A stretch of 64,000 nucleotides of DNA. It comes from Fonsecaea monophora. Its lineage: Eukaryota > Ascomycota > Eurotiomycetes > Chaetothyriales > Herpotrichiellaceae. Below are positions 11,467-23,179 of the stretch, in pieces (position 1 is the stretch's first letter; every line of letters begins with the position of its first letter). The DNA is taken from assembly GCF_001642475.1 (NCBI RefSeq), contig NW_019173993.1:1-64000 (forward strand), given 5' to 3'. The notes beneath the pieces were generated by a model. The model was given only the letters and a program-made list of their open reading frames with translations. It made no database searches and was not told where the DNA came from. Both the position numbers and the translations under genes were made by a program.

Positions 11467-12601
11467 CTAGACGACCTTGCCAAAGGCCGGGATGAGAGTC
11501 TGCGCCCTAGAAAGTTGTTAGTATTCGATTAAAGACAAAGGAATGTTCGTACTTACAGCCAGAAGGAGAACACAAGCTTAGGGCCGGTCATCAACATCTT
11601 AGGAACGAGACCCTTGAAGAAGCTCGTAATACCCTCATTCTTGACCATGCCCGCCACGATTTGAAAACCGGAATTCCCGAACGCAGCACCCTGGATCCTG
11701 GTCTTCACTACGTCCAGAGGAGCACTGACGGTGAGGCTGGATGCTGCGCCGGCCACGGAGGCAACGAAGTTCTGACCCCATGTGGCCGCATTGTAATCTT
11801 CGAGCTTGAAGAGGTATTCTTTGGTAAACGATGATCCTCCGAACAGTGCAAAGGAGCCTGGGGCATTTCGTGCGCTTGGACATGTTAGTTGTCAAGTCTG
11901 GATAGTTAATTTGGGTCTGCTCTTACATTGTCCAGCCTATTCCCCTATACAACCCAAAAAAACCCTCCTCTTTGACGATGCTGAAAAACCCTTGAGAAGG
12001 GCTGCCTGGCTGTCTGAGTTGCATTTTGATTTTGAGCAGATCAAGGGGCAATAGGAGTAGAGCTTCCCCTATGCCGATGAGAGAGCCTGCTGTCGCGTTG
12101 AGCATTGCCTTGCCGGTCCCTTTGCCAAAGGCCTTGTCGAAATCTTGACCGTGATGTTGGGTCAGGTAGTCGCGTACAAAGGGCTGGCCACCGTATTTGT
12201 ATATTCTCTGCAAGATTTTATAACCTGCTGCGTAACCCAGACCAGGGAAAAGAGAAGTAAACTTGGTGAGGACGGGGGCTGTGGCGGCTTGTCTGAAGAC
12301 GACCGAGTTGAGCGCGGACAGCGAAGAAACCTGCGCTTATGTCAGCCGGCGCACTTCGATGGTCGAGGCCCAAATATGCATCAGTGCGTACTCTTGTTGG
12401 GTTATTCATCAATCTTTTCGCAACGGTATCAACGGGATGAAAGACCAGGAGCTCGGCAACTCCAGCACAGCCTGTATCGCCAATGCATCAGCTCCAGCTC
12501 GCACCAGCCGACGATGTATGTTTTTCACCTGATCCCAGTAACCGAGCAGTCCCAGATTCTGTCTTGTAGCTTTTACCACCTGCGCCCAGAGCTGGCGCCA
12601 T
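11467..12601 (-). CDS. GGC1: Mitochondrial GTP/GDP carrier (Ggc1-like)
   Basis: Five minus-strand exons (12529-12601, 12392-12471, 11927-12330, 11557-11874, 11467-11506) encode 304 residues. It has the three carrier repeats with signatures HPVDTVAKR, LPLDLLKIK and APLDVVKTR and six expected membrane helices. Blocks such as LFPGLGYAAGYK, IYKYGGQPF, GSLIGIGEALLLLPLD and RNAPGSFALFGG match the yeast Ggc1 subfamily closely. That carrier swaps GTP and GDP across the inner mitochondrial membrane and affects iron homeostasis and mtDNA maintenance. Intron 3 has a clear CTAACAT branch site. The last exon is only 13 codons and supplies the family tail AQTLIPAF. Confidence in the subfamily is high. Confidence 0.9.
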
Positions 12602-13190
12602 AGCTGGAGGTGACATGGTTGGGGGGAGAGTATTCGGAGGAGTCGCGGCGCACGAGGATCGCGGACGGGCGTGGGCGAAAGGAAGCGTTCCAAAGACCAG
12701 GAAATGTCGTGAGAGGAGCTCGTCTATATCAACTCCCGTGTCAATGAATGAAACGGAGAGCAGTGAGGTCTAAATTTTTGGGCGCGGCAGAAGAAAACAT
12801 GTGCTTTGGGAAAAAAAAGTTCGAGGCTCGATAAGACTGAGTCGGGAAAGATGAGTGGGTCCCCGTCTCCTTTGGGGAGTGGAGAAGAGAAAAGACCCTG
12901 ATTCGATCACACAGTCGGCGAGGTCGGATATGAGGGTATAGGTCGTCCTTATCTCCGACAGCCTTGCCAATTATGGGGTATGTGCACCGCGTGAGCAAAC
13001 CAACGAGGCTAGCGCCAAGGGAATACCATACCATACTTTGCCATCTTTCATTCATATAGCCATAGTCTACTACATGCTCTTGCGCTATGCAAATGCGTTT
13101 ATCTGGAAATAACCACCCAACATTTCCTCCAACTCGTGGATGCATGCGCTGCCCATCAGGTTTGCCTCCTGTGGACGAATACAATAACAC
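12602..13190. promoter_or_regulatory. Upstream region of carrier gene, 3' flank of PCF11
   Basis: Between the PCF11 stop and the Ggc1-like start, both genes on the minus strand. No coding sequence, RNA gene or clear regulatory motif identified. Confidence 0.4.
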
Positions 13191-15227
13191 CTAAGTGATA
13201 AGCAGTTTCTTCTCCGCGGCCACTGGCATATTATCTTCCTCTGCTTTTCGTTTACCAAGTATTGAGTTAGAATAGTCCCCTAGGCAAGATGAATGGTAAT
13301 ATCGCCCTCCGACTTGTACTGTGTCTTTCCAAATAAAATCCTGTACTTCCTCGCTCCATTCACTTTTGAATGGCTCCTGATCTATCGGGCAAGGCAGGGA
13401 CCGCATTACCGGATCCGCTGGTACGCGCACAAAGTCTTGCGGCTTCTTCTTATCAGAAACCCCGGCTCCATTTATTGGATGGCCGTTGGAATCCACTGGT
13501 CCAGCATCGTCATCATACTCTTTGCTCGCGATCCATTCTCGCTCATCCACATACCAACTGCGGTTCTGACCCCGCTTTTCTGCCTCCAGCATTCTGGCTT
13601 TGGTCTTAAAGTGCCAGTCGAGATGTCTGGCCTTCTTCTCTTTGCCAGCGTCATCTGACGTAAATCTCCTCCCACAAGTACTGCACTGATTGGGCCGCGC
13701 CGTGAGAAAGATGGTTATCATTTGGGGTCTTGGTATTCTGATTGAAGCTGACGTGAATTTGACTTCCGCAGATGTGTCTGGTGCGAATGTAGAGAAAGAT
13801 GCCAGGGGTGGTGTGACCCCAGGAGGAGGCGTGGGGGCTGCAGATAGGAGCCCGGACGCCCGGAGCTGAGCTATGAGTGGGTTTTCCGTCGGTACAGGAG
13901 CGGCTGTCGCGGTATACTGAGGAGTACTCATGCCCGTTTGAGGTGGTGCATAGTAGCTGGTGGGCTGTGTCGCTTGCTGTTGATTTAGAGTGGTTCGAAG
14001 AAGCTCTGCGAGATTCGTGCTATTGAACAACGCAGTAGGCGGTGGCACAGGGCTTGAGCCTGGAGCAGTGATTTGCATTGGTTGGATCAGTGGCTGTGGA
14101 GGGGCATAAGGTGTATGCAGGGGGATGTTGGACAGCGGCGCCTGCGTCGGGGTTTGGCGACTCGTCGTCAATTTCTCCGTCATCTTTTGCAGGATCGTGT
14201 TTTGAATGTCAATTAAATCACTTTCAGAAGCATTGCCACTGTCGAGGATCTCTTTCAACGTCTGCAGACTAGCTAGTTTCCGTTGGGCCCCGGCATCCAT
14301 AGGATGGGTGGCACACTCGATCTTAGCGTCGGTAGTCAGGTCGTCAATGTCAGCATGCAGTTTCTGCAAATCAACTGCGCTTGCAGTGACAGGAGCCGGC
14401 TGAGGAGTCGGAGGTAGGTACTGGGGTGTATGAGAGGGCGGAGGGGGCTGATAGTAGGGAGTCGGAGTCGGCTGAGGCGGGTATTGCTGGCCATAAGTCA
14501 CTGATGGCCCCTGGGAATATGGTTGCTGGGGTAGAGCAGGTTGTGGTTGCGGACTTCGAATGTGTGAAGGGATGTTTTGAGCAAATTGAGACAAGGTTTG
14601 TGGAGGAGTTGGTGTATGACGGTATGGCTGAGCAGACGGCACTCTGGCAGGCTGGCCTTGGAGTGGAGTGGCTTGCTGGCGATGAGTAGGAGGCAACTGG
14701 CCCCGAAACTTGTTCAAACTGTCGACGATGGTCTGGGTGCTCGCGATGGGGAATACGGGAGTAGTGGACAGGGCGCCTGGGACCGGTTCTCGCCACGTCT
14801 TTAACATTTCTTCCAGCTTCCGTCGGACTGCAGCATCGACTTGGGAATATGCCAGCATAAAGATCTGGTGAAGGTTCCGGCCGAAATAGACCGTGTAAGG
14901 AGACCCTACATTCTTGGCGATAGAGTCCAAGACATACAGAGCTGGTAATTTGCGGGCTGGAGGTGCCTATAGAGCATTAGTCACACCATTGGGAACGGGC
15001 TATAGAGAGCGGTTTGCGCAGGGGCAGAATGCAAGAAGTGTTTGAAGATGCGTCTGACGTACCCTGTTGATATGGTTTTGCAGCACCCTTGAGATGGCTT
15101 CGGCGTGTTCGGTATTTTCTTTTGCAATCAGTGTCAAGTTTGAGATCTGGTATCTGTCGTTGGACACAAGATCCTCCAAAGAGTTCTTATAGTCTTCTGC
15201 GACCTCATCTGACGGTAGTCCGGACAT
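13191..15227 (-). CDS. PCF11: PCF11 pre-mRNA cleavage factor subunit
   Basis: Two minus-strand exons (15063-15227, 13191-14966) with a 96-nt intron encode 646 residues. Residues 1-135 form a CTD-interacting domain, with DEVAEDYKNSLEDL at the start and the signature YVLDSIAKNVGSPYT. A long Pro/Gln/Ser/Thr-rich middle follows. Near residue 475 is a zinc finger (QCSTCGRRF then HLDWHFK), and near the C-terminus a second Cys motif (LPCPIDQEPF then YYHSSC). Pcf11 links the phosphorylated RNA polymerase II tail to the cleavage factor that makes mRNA 3' ends, in the nucleus. The middle is low-complexity, and the frame stays open throughout. It is transcribed away from the I9 inhibitor-like gene. Confidence 0.9.
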
Positions 15228-16176
15228 GACGATAGAAGGAGATGGGAATCGCAAATGGAGAGTAAGAAAGATTGAAAGGTAGACGAAGTCCAAATCGGGA
15301 CCCAGGACGGACTCGAGCTTTGGAGGAGTCAAATGGGCATGCGGCGAGGCAAGCAATGACTCTTTTGATGTCAAGCAGCGACTGGAGTCGTCAGACACGG
15401 GCGCGCCTGAGCAAGGTAGACAACAAAAGGAAAACGTGTCGTGGTATCTTTTGGCTATCTACAACCATTCAAAGTGACACCCGGTATGTTTATTTTGATC
15501 CCTCCTTGCGGCTTCAGTCCAATTCTCCAGCACCCAGATTCGACGGCGATTCACTCCAGATAAACCTTCAGGGTCTTCCACTCATAATTTGCTGTGACAA
15601 AGCAGATGAAGTATAGGCACAAGACCAGTATGGGTAGGCAATCGAGACTCGAGTTGAGAAATGAATGGGCCGCGGAGGAGAAGGCGAAGGCTGGTGTGAG
15701 TCGCTCGTTGACCATCGACCGGACACTCCGAAACTGCAGATGTACTGTCTCAATACTGGATCGACCACATTATCAAGGTGGAGAGGACGAGTTATAGGAC
15801 AGGCGCGACGATGATGGAACCAGAGGGACGAAGTGGTGAGACGAGCAAGAAGAGAGAACCAAGAGGAAGAAGTTTGGAAGCAGATACCAGCAAATGAGAA
15901 GTGGAAGCCGAATTGCCGCCTGCGTCAAACTGTCGGGTGTGGCGGGCTGGCTCCGGATCTGGCAGGGAAAGGGACCATCCAAGCGCAGTCACAGGAGAAC
16001 AATTGCGTCAAATCCGCAGTCGTCTAATACAGTCTCCCCTGCCATTCGAATCTCCCACTTGCAAAAATCCCGTCTACTTATTGCTGTCTCATCAACTCTC
16101 TGATCCAATTGTGAAAGATACCTGCTCCGGCTTCCCCGACTTTCGACTCTTGCGAACACACTCTCGAAGCATCAAA
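15228..16176. promoter_or_regulatory. Divergent promoter region, PCF11 / I9 inhibitor-like gene
   Basis: About 950 bp between two divergent start codons. Small frames on both strands show no family pattern. Nothing else identified. Confidence 0.4.
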
Positions 16177-16544
16177 ATGCGCCTACCGCTCATCTTCCTG
16201 TTTGCCTTCTTCGTTGCGGTCTTCGCCCTGCCTCCTCCGCAGAAACCCGTTGTGATATCATTCCCAGACGACACTCCGTCTTCAGTCATAGACAAGGCAA
16301 TCGCTGAGATTGAAAAAGATGGTGGTATCATAACTCATGAATATTGTGAGCTCTCCTCCATTTCACCGCCCATATCTACGCTGGGATCATCACTAACTCT
16401 GTGATAGCCTTGATCAAAGGATTCGCTGCTAAAGTTTCAGAAGTCACTCTCAACAAAATCAGCGAAATGGCCCAAGCATATTCGCCATATATTGAGGACG
16501 ACTATGTGGTCAGCATTGACGGCTCGACAAATGCCGCTCAATAG
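16177..16544 (+). CDS. Secreted peptidase inhibitor I9-like small protein
   Basis: Two exons (16177-16345, 16408-16544) encode 101 residues. The N-terminus MRLPLIFLFAFFVAVFALP is a convincing signal peptide. The rest matches the I9 fold seen in subtilisin propeptides and proteinase B inhibitor 2: VVISFPDDTP, an S-VIDKAIAEIEKDGG helix, ITHEYSLIKGFAAKV and a final YIEDDYVVSI strand. Free I9 proteins inhibit or chaperone subtilisin-like proteases. Most fungal stand-alone copies are cytosolic, so the signal peptide points to the secretory pathway, vacuole or outside. No protease gene is adjacent, so its target is unknown. Confidence 0.8.
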
Positions 16545-17081
16545 GAAGCCGAAGGAAGGAGGAATTTCCGGGGATTGACGTGCATACGACAGTGTCTTCG
16601 ATCACGAATGGATATAGTATTATGAAATGGAGGAAACGAAATTGTGAATATCATGGGCACGACTCCCGCAGGCACAGGTTTCTTGCTTGGGTGACACTGC
16701 ATCGGCGCACGGGATAGAACATGGCCTCCCTCACTCATTTAGAGATGTTATCGATACATAATTGAACAGAATTGACATGCCGTCTCTTCTTAAATGCTTC
16801 TTATGTCGGTCTTGCCGGATCTGTAACCTCTGAAGAATGTTTAACACTGATGGAGTGAACGTGTTGGGATGGACACTTCAATGGTCGACGTCATATTGTT
16901 GATTCCCTCGTGCCTTTGGTGCCTCCACAGCCTTTGGCGGAAGCACGCGCCCCCAAAGGCTTTTCGCGTCCTCACTATCGCTCAACCTGAAACCATGGGG
17001 CCATTCACTGTTTCCAGGCTTGTCGCAGCTCGATAGCAGAGCAATAATGAAATGCTATCAACATAAACATATTCCTCTGCC
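16545..17081. promoter_or_regulatory. Upstream region of Hook gene
   Basis: Holds the 3' flank of the inhibitor-like gene and the promoter of the Hook gene. The repeated word CTTTGG/GCCTCC near 16915-16960 is imperfect and short. Nothing else seen. Confidence 0.35.
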
Positions 17082-19135
17082 ATGGCGACCGAAGAAGCCA
17101 TTGCCGCCGGGCTCATCGACTGGATCAACAGTCTCGCTGTTGCGGACCCTGTCTACACGGTAGACGACTTCACCAATGGCGACATCATATGGAAGGCTCT
17201 TCGTATGTTCAAGTTGTTTCGACGGTCGCGTAAGTTTTCTAATCTTTTTCAGAGCAAATCGACCGCTTCAGCTTTCCTGGTAAACTACCAGAAGACCCTG
17301 AGACCGATCAATGGATCAACAAGTGGACCAACCTTAAACACATTTACGATGCACTCTCCATCTTCCTCGTGGAAGAATGTGGGCAACGACTGCCTTTGCC
17401 TGGTGGTCGGCCTGACCTGAAGGCTATTGCCCAATCCTCCTCGCTCACCGACACCATCGCCCTCCTGAAGCTCCTCGTGGTGGCAGCCATCAATTGCGCC
17501 GACCGTATCGATTACTTGAAGCAGATGCAAGAGCTGGCAGAGTCAACCCAGGAGGTTTTGATGCAAACGGTACAAGAGGCAGGAGAAGATGGAGGGGAAG
17601 ACGACGACCCAGGTGCAGAAGACCTGAATGATCAAGCACCCGAAGAGCCGCTCAGCTCTCCTCGTCGTTCTACAGAGATGGAAACTGTTCTTGAATCGGA
17701 AGAGAGGCTGGGAAAAGTCATCGCAGATAACCAGCGAATAGCCCACGAGAAGCGAGAACTACAGAAACAGCTTGATGAGTCGTACTCCCGGTATGAGAAA
17801 CTACAAGAGCGTTTCGACCAAGCTCAGGATGATCTAAAAGAGACGAACGACCGCTTGGCTGCCATTCTTGCAGGGAAGTCCGACATTTCAACCCGGCCAC
17901 TGGACTCCAAACACGACACCCTGATTGCGACATTGGAGAACCGTGTCCTCGAGGCTGAATCCGAGGTAGAGGAGTTGCGGAAGAACAACGAAGTCCTCAA
18001 AATTAAGGCCGAGAAGGCTCAAAAGCTGCAGGATGACTACGACGAGATGAAGATTGACCGAGATCGTCTCGCTCGAAAGGCAAATACAGCAGAGAAATAT
18101 CGACAAAAACTGGAAGCTAGCCAGGATCTGGAGAAAGACAACACGAACCTCAGGGCTAAAGTGACAGAGTTGCAGAACCAACTCAAGCAGTCAGACTTTG
18201 CTCAAGCAAACTCGAGTGATTTGCATCGAGAGATTGATGAATACCGTCGTCTCTTGCCCAGTATTGAGCAGGAACGGTACGAGTTGAATGAGATGAAGAA
18301 GAGGCTTGAATTTGATTACCACGCTCTCGAAGCACGTTATCACGACGCTGTCGAACAGGTGTCTCGCCAAAATCATGCCTTGGAAGACTTGCAAAGCAGA
18401 TTGCGTGACTACGAAGAAGGTATCGCCCCTGCACCAAGAGAAGAACGCACTCCGGACCCGGTCAATAGAGACTTTGAGCGAGAAGAAGCAGAATTGGCCG
18501 AGTCAGAGGCCCGTCTTGCCGCTGCATTACTAAATGGAGGGTTAACCTCTCCAACGGCCAAGGATACAGATCTTGGTCTCTCAAAAGAAACAGAGGCGAG
18601 CATTCCTGGCCTCGAAGATGAGGAGAGCATCTCGGAGGACGAGCTGAAAGCGATTATGTCTGCTATGCGGGCGCAGGCACAAGCTGGAACGGCCACAGAA
18701 AGGGAATCATCTCTGCGCGCACAAAAGAAATTGATTCTAGCGATCGAGCAACAAAGGACCAAGAACAAGCTCCTACTCGACCATGTGCAGAAGCAGGACC
18801 AGACGATCAAGGACATGCAGAAGATTGAAATTGAGAAAGAGTCCCAGGAAGTTAAACCAGATGCCATACCTCCCAGCATGAAAGATGTGGCAGCTAGCTC
18901 TTCCCCCCTACTTGATGAGGAATCCGAGATAGAACGACTCACAAATCAAAATATCATCCTCCAGCGCGAACTCAAACTTATGGCGTCGGCCTGGTATGAT
19001 CAAAATTTGCGGCTTGCGAGCGCGAGCTCGGCTGCGTCAGGGCGGAATCGAAGAACCGGTAATGCTGGTGAGCCCCGAGGATTTCTGGGACGGCAAAGGC
19101 GCAAAGTTGACGCCGTCGCCTTTGGGCGAATTTGA
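17082..19135 (+). CDS. Hook-family dynein adaptor (HookA-like)
   Basis: Two exons (17082-17202, 17253-19135) with a 50-nt intron encode 667 residues. Residues 1-150 form the Hook/calponin-like domain (LIDWINSLAV, NGDIIWKALQQID, WINKWTNLKHIY). From about 165 to 440, and again toward the end, the chain is long heptad coiled coil, followed by a basic tail (RNRRTG...RRKVDAV). In Aspergillus and Ustilago, Hook proteins link dynein and kinesin-3 to early endosomes on microtubules; that role is inferred from family. A donor at the in-line GTAAGT would leave a 23-nt intron, so the upstream GTATGT donor was chosen. Confidence 0.88.
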
Positions 19136-19970
19136 AGAAAGAGATATTTGAGCTAGAGTATGGGAATGTCCGGCCTTCCCTGAAGAGCTTTGCGTCCGGA
19201 CCAAGGGTTGTGCGATGGGATTGGATGTTGGCACAGTTTTCACACATCACCAATATTATATCCGTGGAAGCTGGTTGCTCTGTGCCCATTACTACAAAGC
19301 TGTGACTTCACAATCAGGCCTCACCATTGAGGAATTGGCCGCCTATTGACGTCCTCGGTACCATAACAGGAGAAATATACCAATTCCACCGGGAAAGGTC
19401 GTGCTCTGGGCTTCCGTTTGGGGATTGCGCTTTCTTCCCAGTGTCCGCTATAGCAACAGCGGCTTTCAGAAGCGACAAGAGACTTGATGCAAACATCGCG
19501 ATCACGATTCTCCGATCAACCACGAATCTTGGCTATTGGCAAGAAATACTACGGCTGCCACTTGACAACTGAGTTACATCGCATGCTGCGTTAACAATAG
19601 CATGGCGGAGGAAGGAATCATTGCGAAGCGGATGAGTCTATCAGTCGCTGTCTCCAGGTGGTGCCTGCTCTATCACCAAGATATGTACGAGCCAGCAACT
19701 TCTGACCAGAAGGGAAACTACCATGTTCGATTCCACTTGTCCTCAATCCCTTCTGCGTCGTTCTAACTTGACATGCTTTCTATCTCCCGCATCCTTTACA
19801 TCGAATTTGTTGTATCATCTAAAAGACTTTACCATACTTCAGCATATCTTCGTTCACGCTCGCTCCATACAAGAGGTATCTTCACAATATTGCCTCAGTG
19901 TCGACGAGCCTTAACATCAAACCCACAGCTGTACAGAATTCATCGAGCTGCGCACGTCCGGTTGCCCATC
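19136..19970. other. Intergenic region, nothing recognised
   Basis: About 835 bp between the Hook stop and the unrecognised gene at 19971. Several short frames occur, none with a family pattern. Confidence 0.35.
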
Positions 19971-20763
19971 ATGAGATATATACGAGACAAGGCGGCTAAA
20001 TCGCTCTATACGCCCGGGACATCACTGCGAAGATTTGAAAGGCTGTGTCGCCACTGTGGTAGCCACTTGAAGAAAGAAATAAAGATGGCTCGGGATTCCC
20101 TTCGTCTCAAAATCCCCTGGCGCAAGTGCAATGTCCACAAGTCAGCCAAACACAAGTACAATCTAGACTTGGACGATGTTTATATCTACGAGATTGGTTT
20201 CGTTGGAGAAAGCTACCAGTGTCCGCGAGACTGCAAGGAGTGGCTGCATTCGCCCTGTTGAAGAAGGCGCTGGCATTGTTTTGGACAACTCTGCGGAGGT
20301 CGAAGTGGGAGTCGCTGAGGATGAATTCTCGTCCATGTACGTCAGCACTGGCTCGTCCTGCCACCTCATTGATGAAGAAATATCAGACGACTGCGATGCG
20401 GACTCTCGTGACTGGGCCAGTCTAGATGGACGGAGGGTCCCGTCTTTACTGGATTCTCAAGCGATACAAGTAGACGGCTATGATTCAGAGACGCCACCAT
20501 TTAGTCCGCGCAGCGTGACCTCGAGTTCTTCAGGCGAGTCACTGTCGGTATTCAACAGTGATACCGTGGTAAGCAGATGCACCGCCTATGGAGAAGGTGT
20601 GTCTGCCGACGAGGACGACTCCCATATTTGTCCCCGGCAATGTCTCAAACCGGACAATATGGAAGATTGGAGCATTGATGGGCACGGTTACCTGCGACCG
20701 AATGCAATCTTGAGAGGCTGTACGGTTACTTTGGTTGAGAGAGCTGAGCCACTGAGGCGATGA
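19971..20763 (+). CDS. Unrecognised protein, acidic C-terminal half
   Basis: I do not recognise this gene. A good reading starts at ATG 19971 and joins exon 19971-20155 to 20220-20763 across a 64-nt GTACAA...CCAG intron, giving 242 residues; an 82-nt version using the next AG also keeps frame. The N-terminal 60 residues are basic and hold CRHCGSH and KCNVH, a possible metal site. The C-terminal part is acidic and Ser-rich (SDDCDADS, SSSSGESLSVF, SADEDDSH). No membrane segment or signal peptide. It could be a lineage-specific nuclear protein or a chance pair of open frames. Transcript evidence would settle it. Confidence 0.35.
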
Positions 20764-21077
20764 TTGCACTGCTTGGTGACAACTGGTCAACTCACCGGGA
20801 CACTCGTTCTGGTATGGTGTAGGAATTATACTCTCTGCGCCGATATGTAGTTTTCTAATTCCAAGCTGATGCCTGTCTGACTACTTTGCTTGGAGCTGCT
20901 CCGTTCATCGGCCTGTTTCTCCAAACACCTTCACCAAACTGCGCAGTTGTCGGCTCCATCTTGCGGGGAAGCAACAAACCTCATGGACAAAAACCACCGG
21001 CCAGGAACCTTGCCGTCGATTAGAGTCTCAGTAACCCTACGCACAAACAATCTGTGAGACAAAAGACATACTCGACT
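20764..21077. promoter_or_regulatory. Upstream region of first MBL-fold hydrolase
   Basis: A 314-bp gap between two genes on the plus strand. No clear motif identified. Confidence 0.35.
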
Positions 21078-22037
21078 ATGGGCTCTTCCAATCAAGAGGT
21101 GTACGTGACAGTATCCGCCCTCGAGGGCGGACAGCTCACTCTACCAGAACGTCTGTTCGTCACCGATGCGGACCCAGAAAAGAAAGCTACAGTTCCTTCT
21201 CTGTCGTTTCTGATCCAGCATCCCTCGCCTGATGGGAAAGTAACCAAGTTCGTCTTCGATCTGGGTCTCAAGCGTGATCTGACAAAATATCCGCCTGCGC
21301 AACAAGCTCATATTTCCAACCGTCAACCAACCATCCTCCATCCAGATTGCGCGGATAGTCTACGAGCTGGGGGACTTGATCCCGCAAAAGATATTGACAT
21401 AGTCATGTTGTCTCACGTACACTGGGACCATGAAGGCACTCCGGATGATTTCCCCAACTCTCAGTTCGTTGTCGGGTCCGGGACACTTCACCTGCTGCAG
21501 AACGGAGCGCCGCCTCACTACCCCAAAGACATCTTCAATCCAGATCTCCTACCCAAAGATCGCACGGCCGAATTGCCACCAACAACGAAGGAAAGCACCA
21601 CAGCTGCCAAGTCGCAGACCACACACACGTGGAAACCCTTTGCGGGATTCCCCAATACGGTTGACTTCTTTGGCGACGGCAGCTTGTACATTGTCGATTC
21701 CCCGGGACACTTGTTCGGCCACGTCAACGTCCTCGCACGTCTCAGTCACACCAAGTGGGTGTACTTGGGCGGCGACTGTTGCCATGACCCGAGAATCCTT
21801 ACGGGCGAAAGGGATATTGCGTTATACGATGACGGACATGGCGGGTTGAGGTCTGTGCATGTGGACACGGAGCAGGCGAAAGACACTCTGGCAAAGATTG
21901 GACCGTTGCTGAAGAAGCCTTGTCCTGTATTTGCTGCGGGAGACGGCGGGGAGCAAGTGGAAGTGGAAGTGATTGTTGCCCACGACAAGGGATGGAGGGA
22001 ATCGAATAAGAGCAGGTTCTTCCCGGGAACCCTGTGA
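21078..22037 (+). CDS. Metallo-beta-lactamase-fold hydrolase, lactonase-like (copy 1)
   Basis: An intronless 319-residue protein starting at ATG 21078; the in-frame upstream codons have no ATG. It has the di-zinc metallo-beta-lactamase signature H-x-H-x-D-H (H113, H115, D117, H118 in SHVHWDHEG), a third His in SPGHLFGH, the bridging Asp in GGDCCHD and a late His in IVAHDKG. The layout fits the group that includes N-acyl-homoserine and gamma-butyrolactone lactonases and fungal enzymes that open lactam rings of plant benzoxazolinones. Substrate unknown. It is paralogous to the gene at 28923, sharing the LPERxFV, TVPSLSFLI and VFDLGLxRDL blocks. No secretion signal. Confidence 0.85.
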   Translation: MGSSNQEVYVTVSALEGGQLTLPERLFVTDADPEKKATVPSLSFLIQHPSPDGKVTKFVFDLGLKRDLTKYPPAQQAHISNRQPTILHPDCADSLRAGGLDPAKDIDIVMLSHVHWDHEGTPDDFPNSQFVVGSGTLHLLQNGAPPHYPKDIFNPDLLPKDRTAELPPTTKESTTAAKSQTTHTWKPFAGFPNTVDFFGDGSLYIVDSPGHLFGHVNVLARLSHTKWVYLGGDCCHDPRILTGERDIALYDDGHGGLRSVHVDTEQAKDTLAKIGPLLKKPCPVFAAGDGGEQVEVEVIVAHDKGWRESNKSRFFPGTL

Positions 22038-23179
22038 AAAGGTCTGTCTTGGGAGGTGGTCTCTCGGACAGGAAATGTGATTCTCCCTTTAGTGCTACTG
22101 GCCTTCTGCTATAGTCTCTAATGTCTGAGGCCCATCCATACCTGGCAGCCCACTTCCTGGACGAGCCTCCATATAATAAGTTTTAGTCATCTATGGCTCC
22201 TTTGGTCTACTGTTGATATTGGCAGTCAGCCGAGAGACTATCAAATGGCATCTGAGACGACAGCTGTGCCCTGTCTGGTCTACTACTCCCCCTGAAATTC
22301 AAGCCTTGTGAGCCATGTTATCCACCTGTAAAGCTCCATCTAGGGGCGAGTTTTGGGGGAATTTGACAAATTTTCCCTGCCACTTAAATTGTCTATTCTC
22401 GGACTTGTATTCGTTATCAGGAATTACTCTCCACCACAGAGTCTTGTGTTTGTGTGACCCGTTATTTACCCTGAGTGCCTGATTGATATCATGTTGGAGA
22501 ATTATTGCCCCAAGTGCCTCCCCACCTTCAGACCGAGGCTGCAAAATTCAAACCTTTCAAGCACTCACTTCAACTGACTGATCTCCCCTCCCTCTCCATC
22601 CCTCGTCCTTTCGCCACTTTTGCCTTCGTTCCCCCAAACTCCAAAACTCATCCTCTGACTCTGCCCACAGTACCTCGTCCTCGGTAGGGAGACACGACTG
22701 TTCCCTTTCTCCAAACCTCGTTCTGAAGCTGGAGAGGTACAACTCTGCGTGAGGGACAAAGTCACCCACCCACCAACCACCCCACCACCTCACGAGAAAC
22801 GTTCCCGAGAAACCTCGTACTTTGTTACATTTCAAACCGTTTTCCCGCATCTCAAGTGCCGCGCAAGAATGAGGAGCTCATCCCATTGGAGTCTTCCCGG
22901 CATCAACTCCGAAAGGGTGGAGTGGCCGGTTCGGCGGTGCCCAGAAAGGGCCCAAAAACCATGTCGACGACACGTCCTGTGTTGGTTGTCTTTGAACATT
23001 ATCTCGCATAATAATACATACATACGTAGGGAGAAACCGAGAGGCTGACATACCTAGTTGGAAAAAAAAAGAAGAAAAGTACTAGGAAAACAGAAAAACA
23101 AGTCGTGTACATTCTCCGCTTGTCTGTATTTACTCACTACACGAAACTCTGAACCACGAGGACTAGATTTGTCGACAGC
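22038..23179. other. Intergenic, promoter of dehydrogenase gene
   Basis: About 1.1 kb. A pyrimidine-rich stretch at 22580-22690 and an A-rich run at 23060-23080 precede the dehydrogenase. No gene recognised. Confidence 0.35.

Noticed and set aside
17203..17252. Alternative Hook splice using the internal GTAAGT donor
   Set aside because: It would leave an intron of only 23 nt, below the functional minimum.
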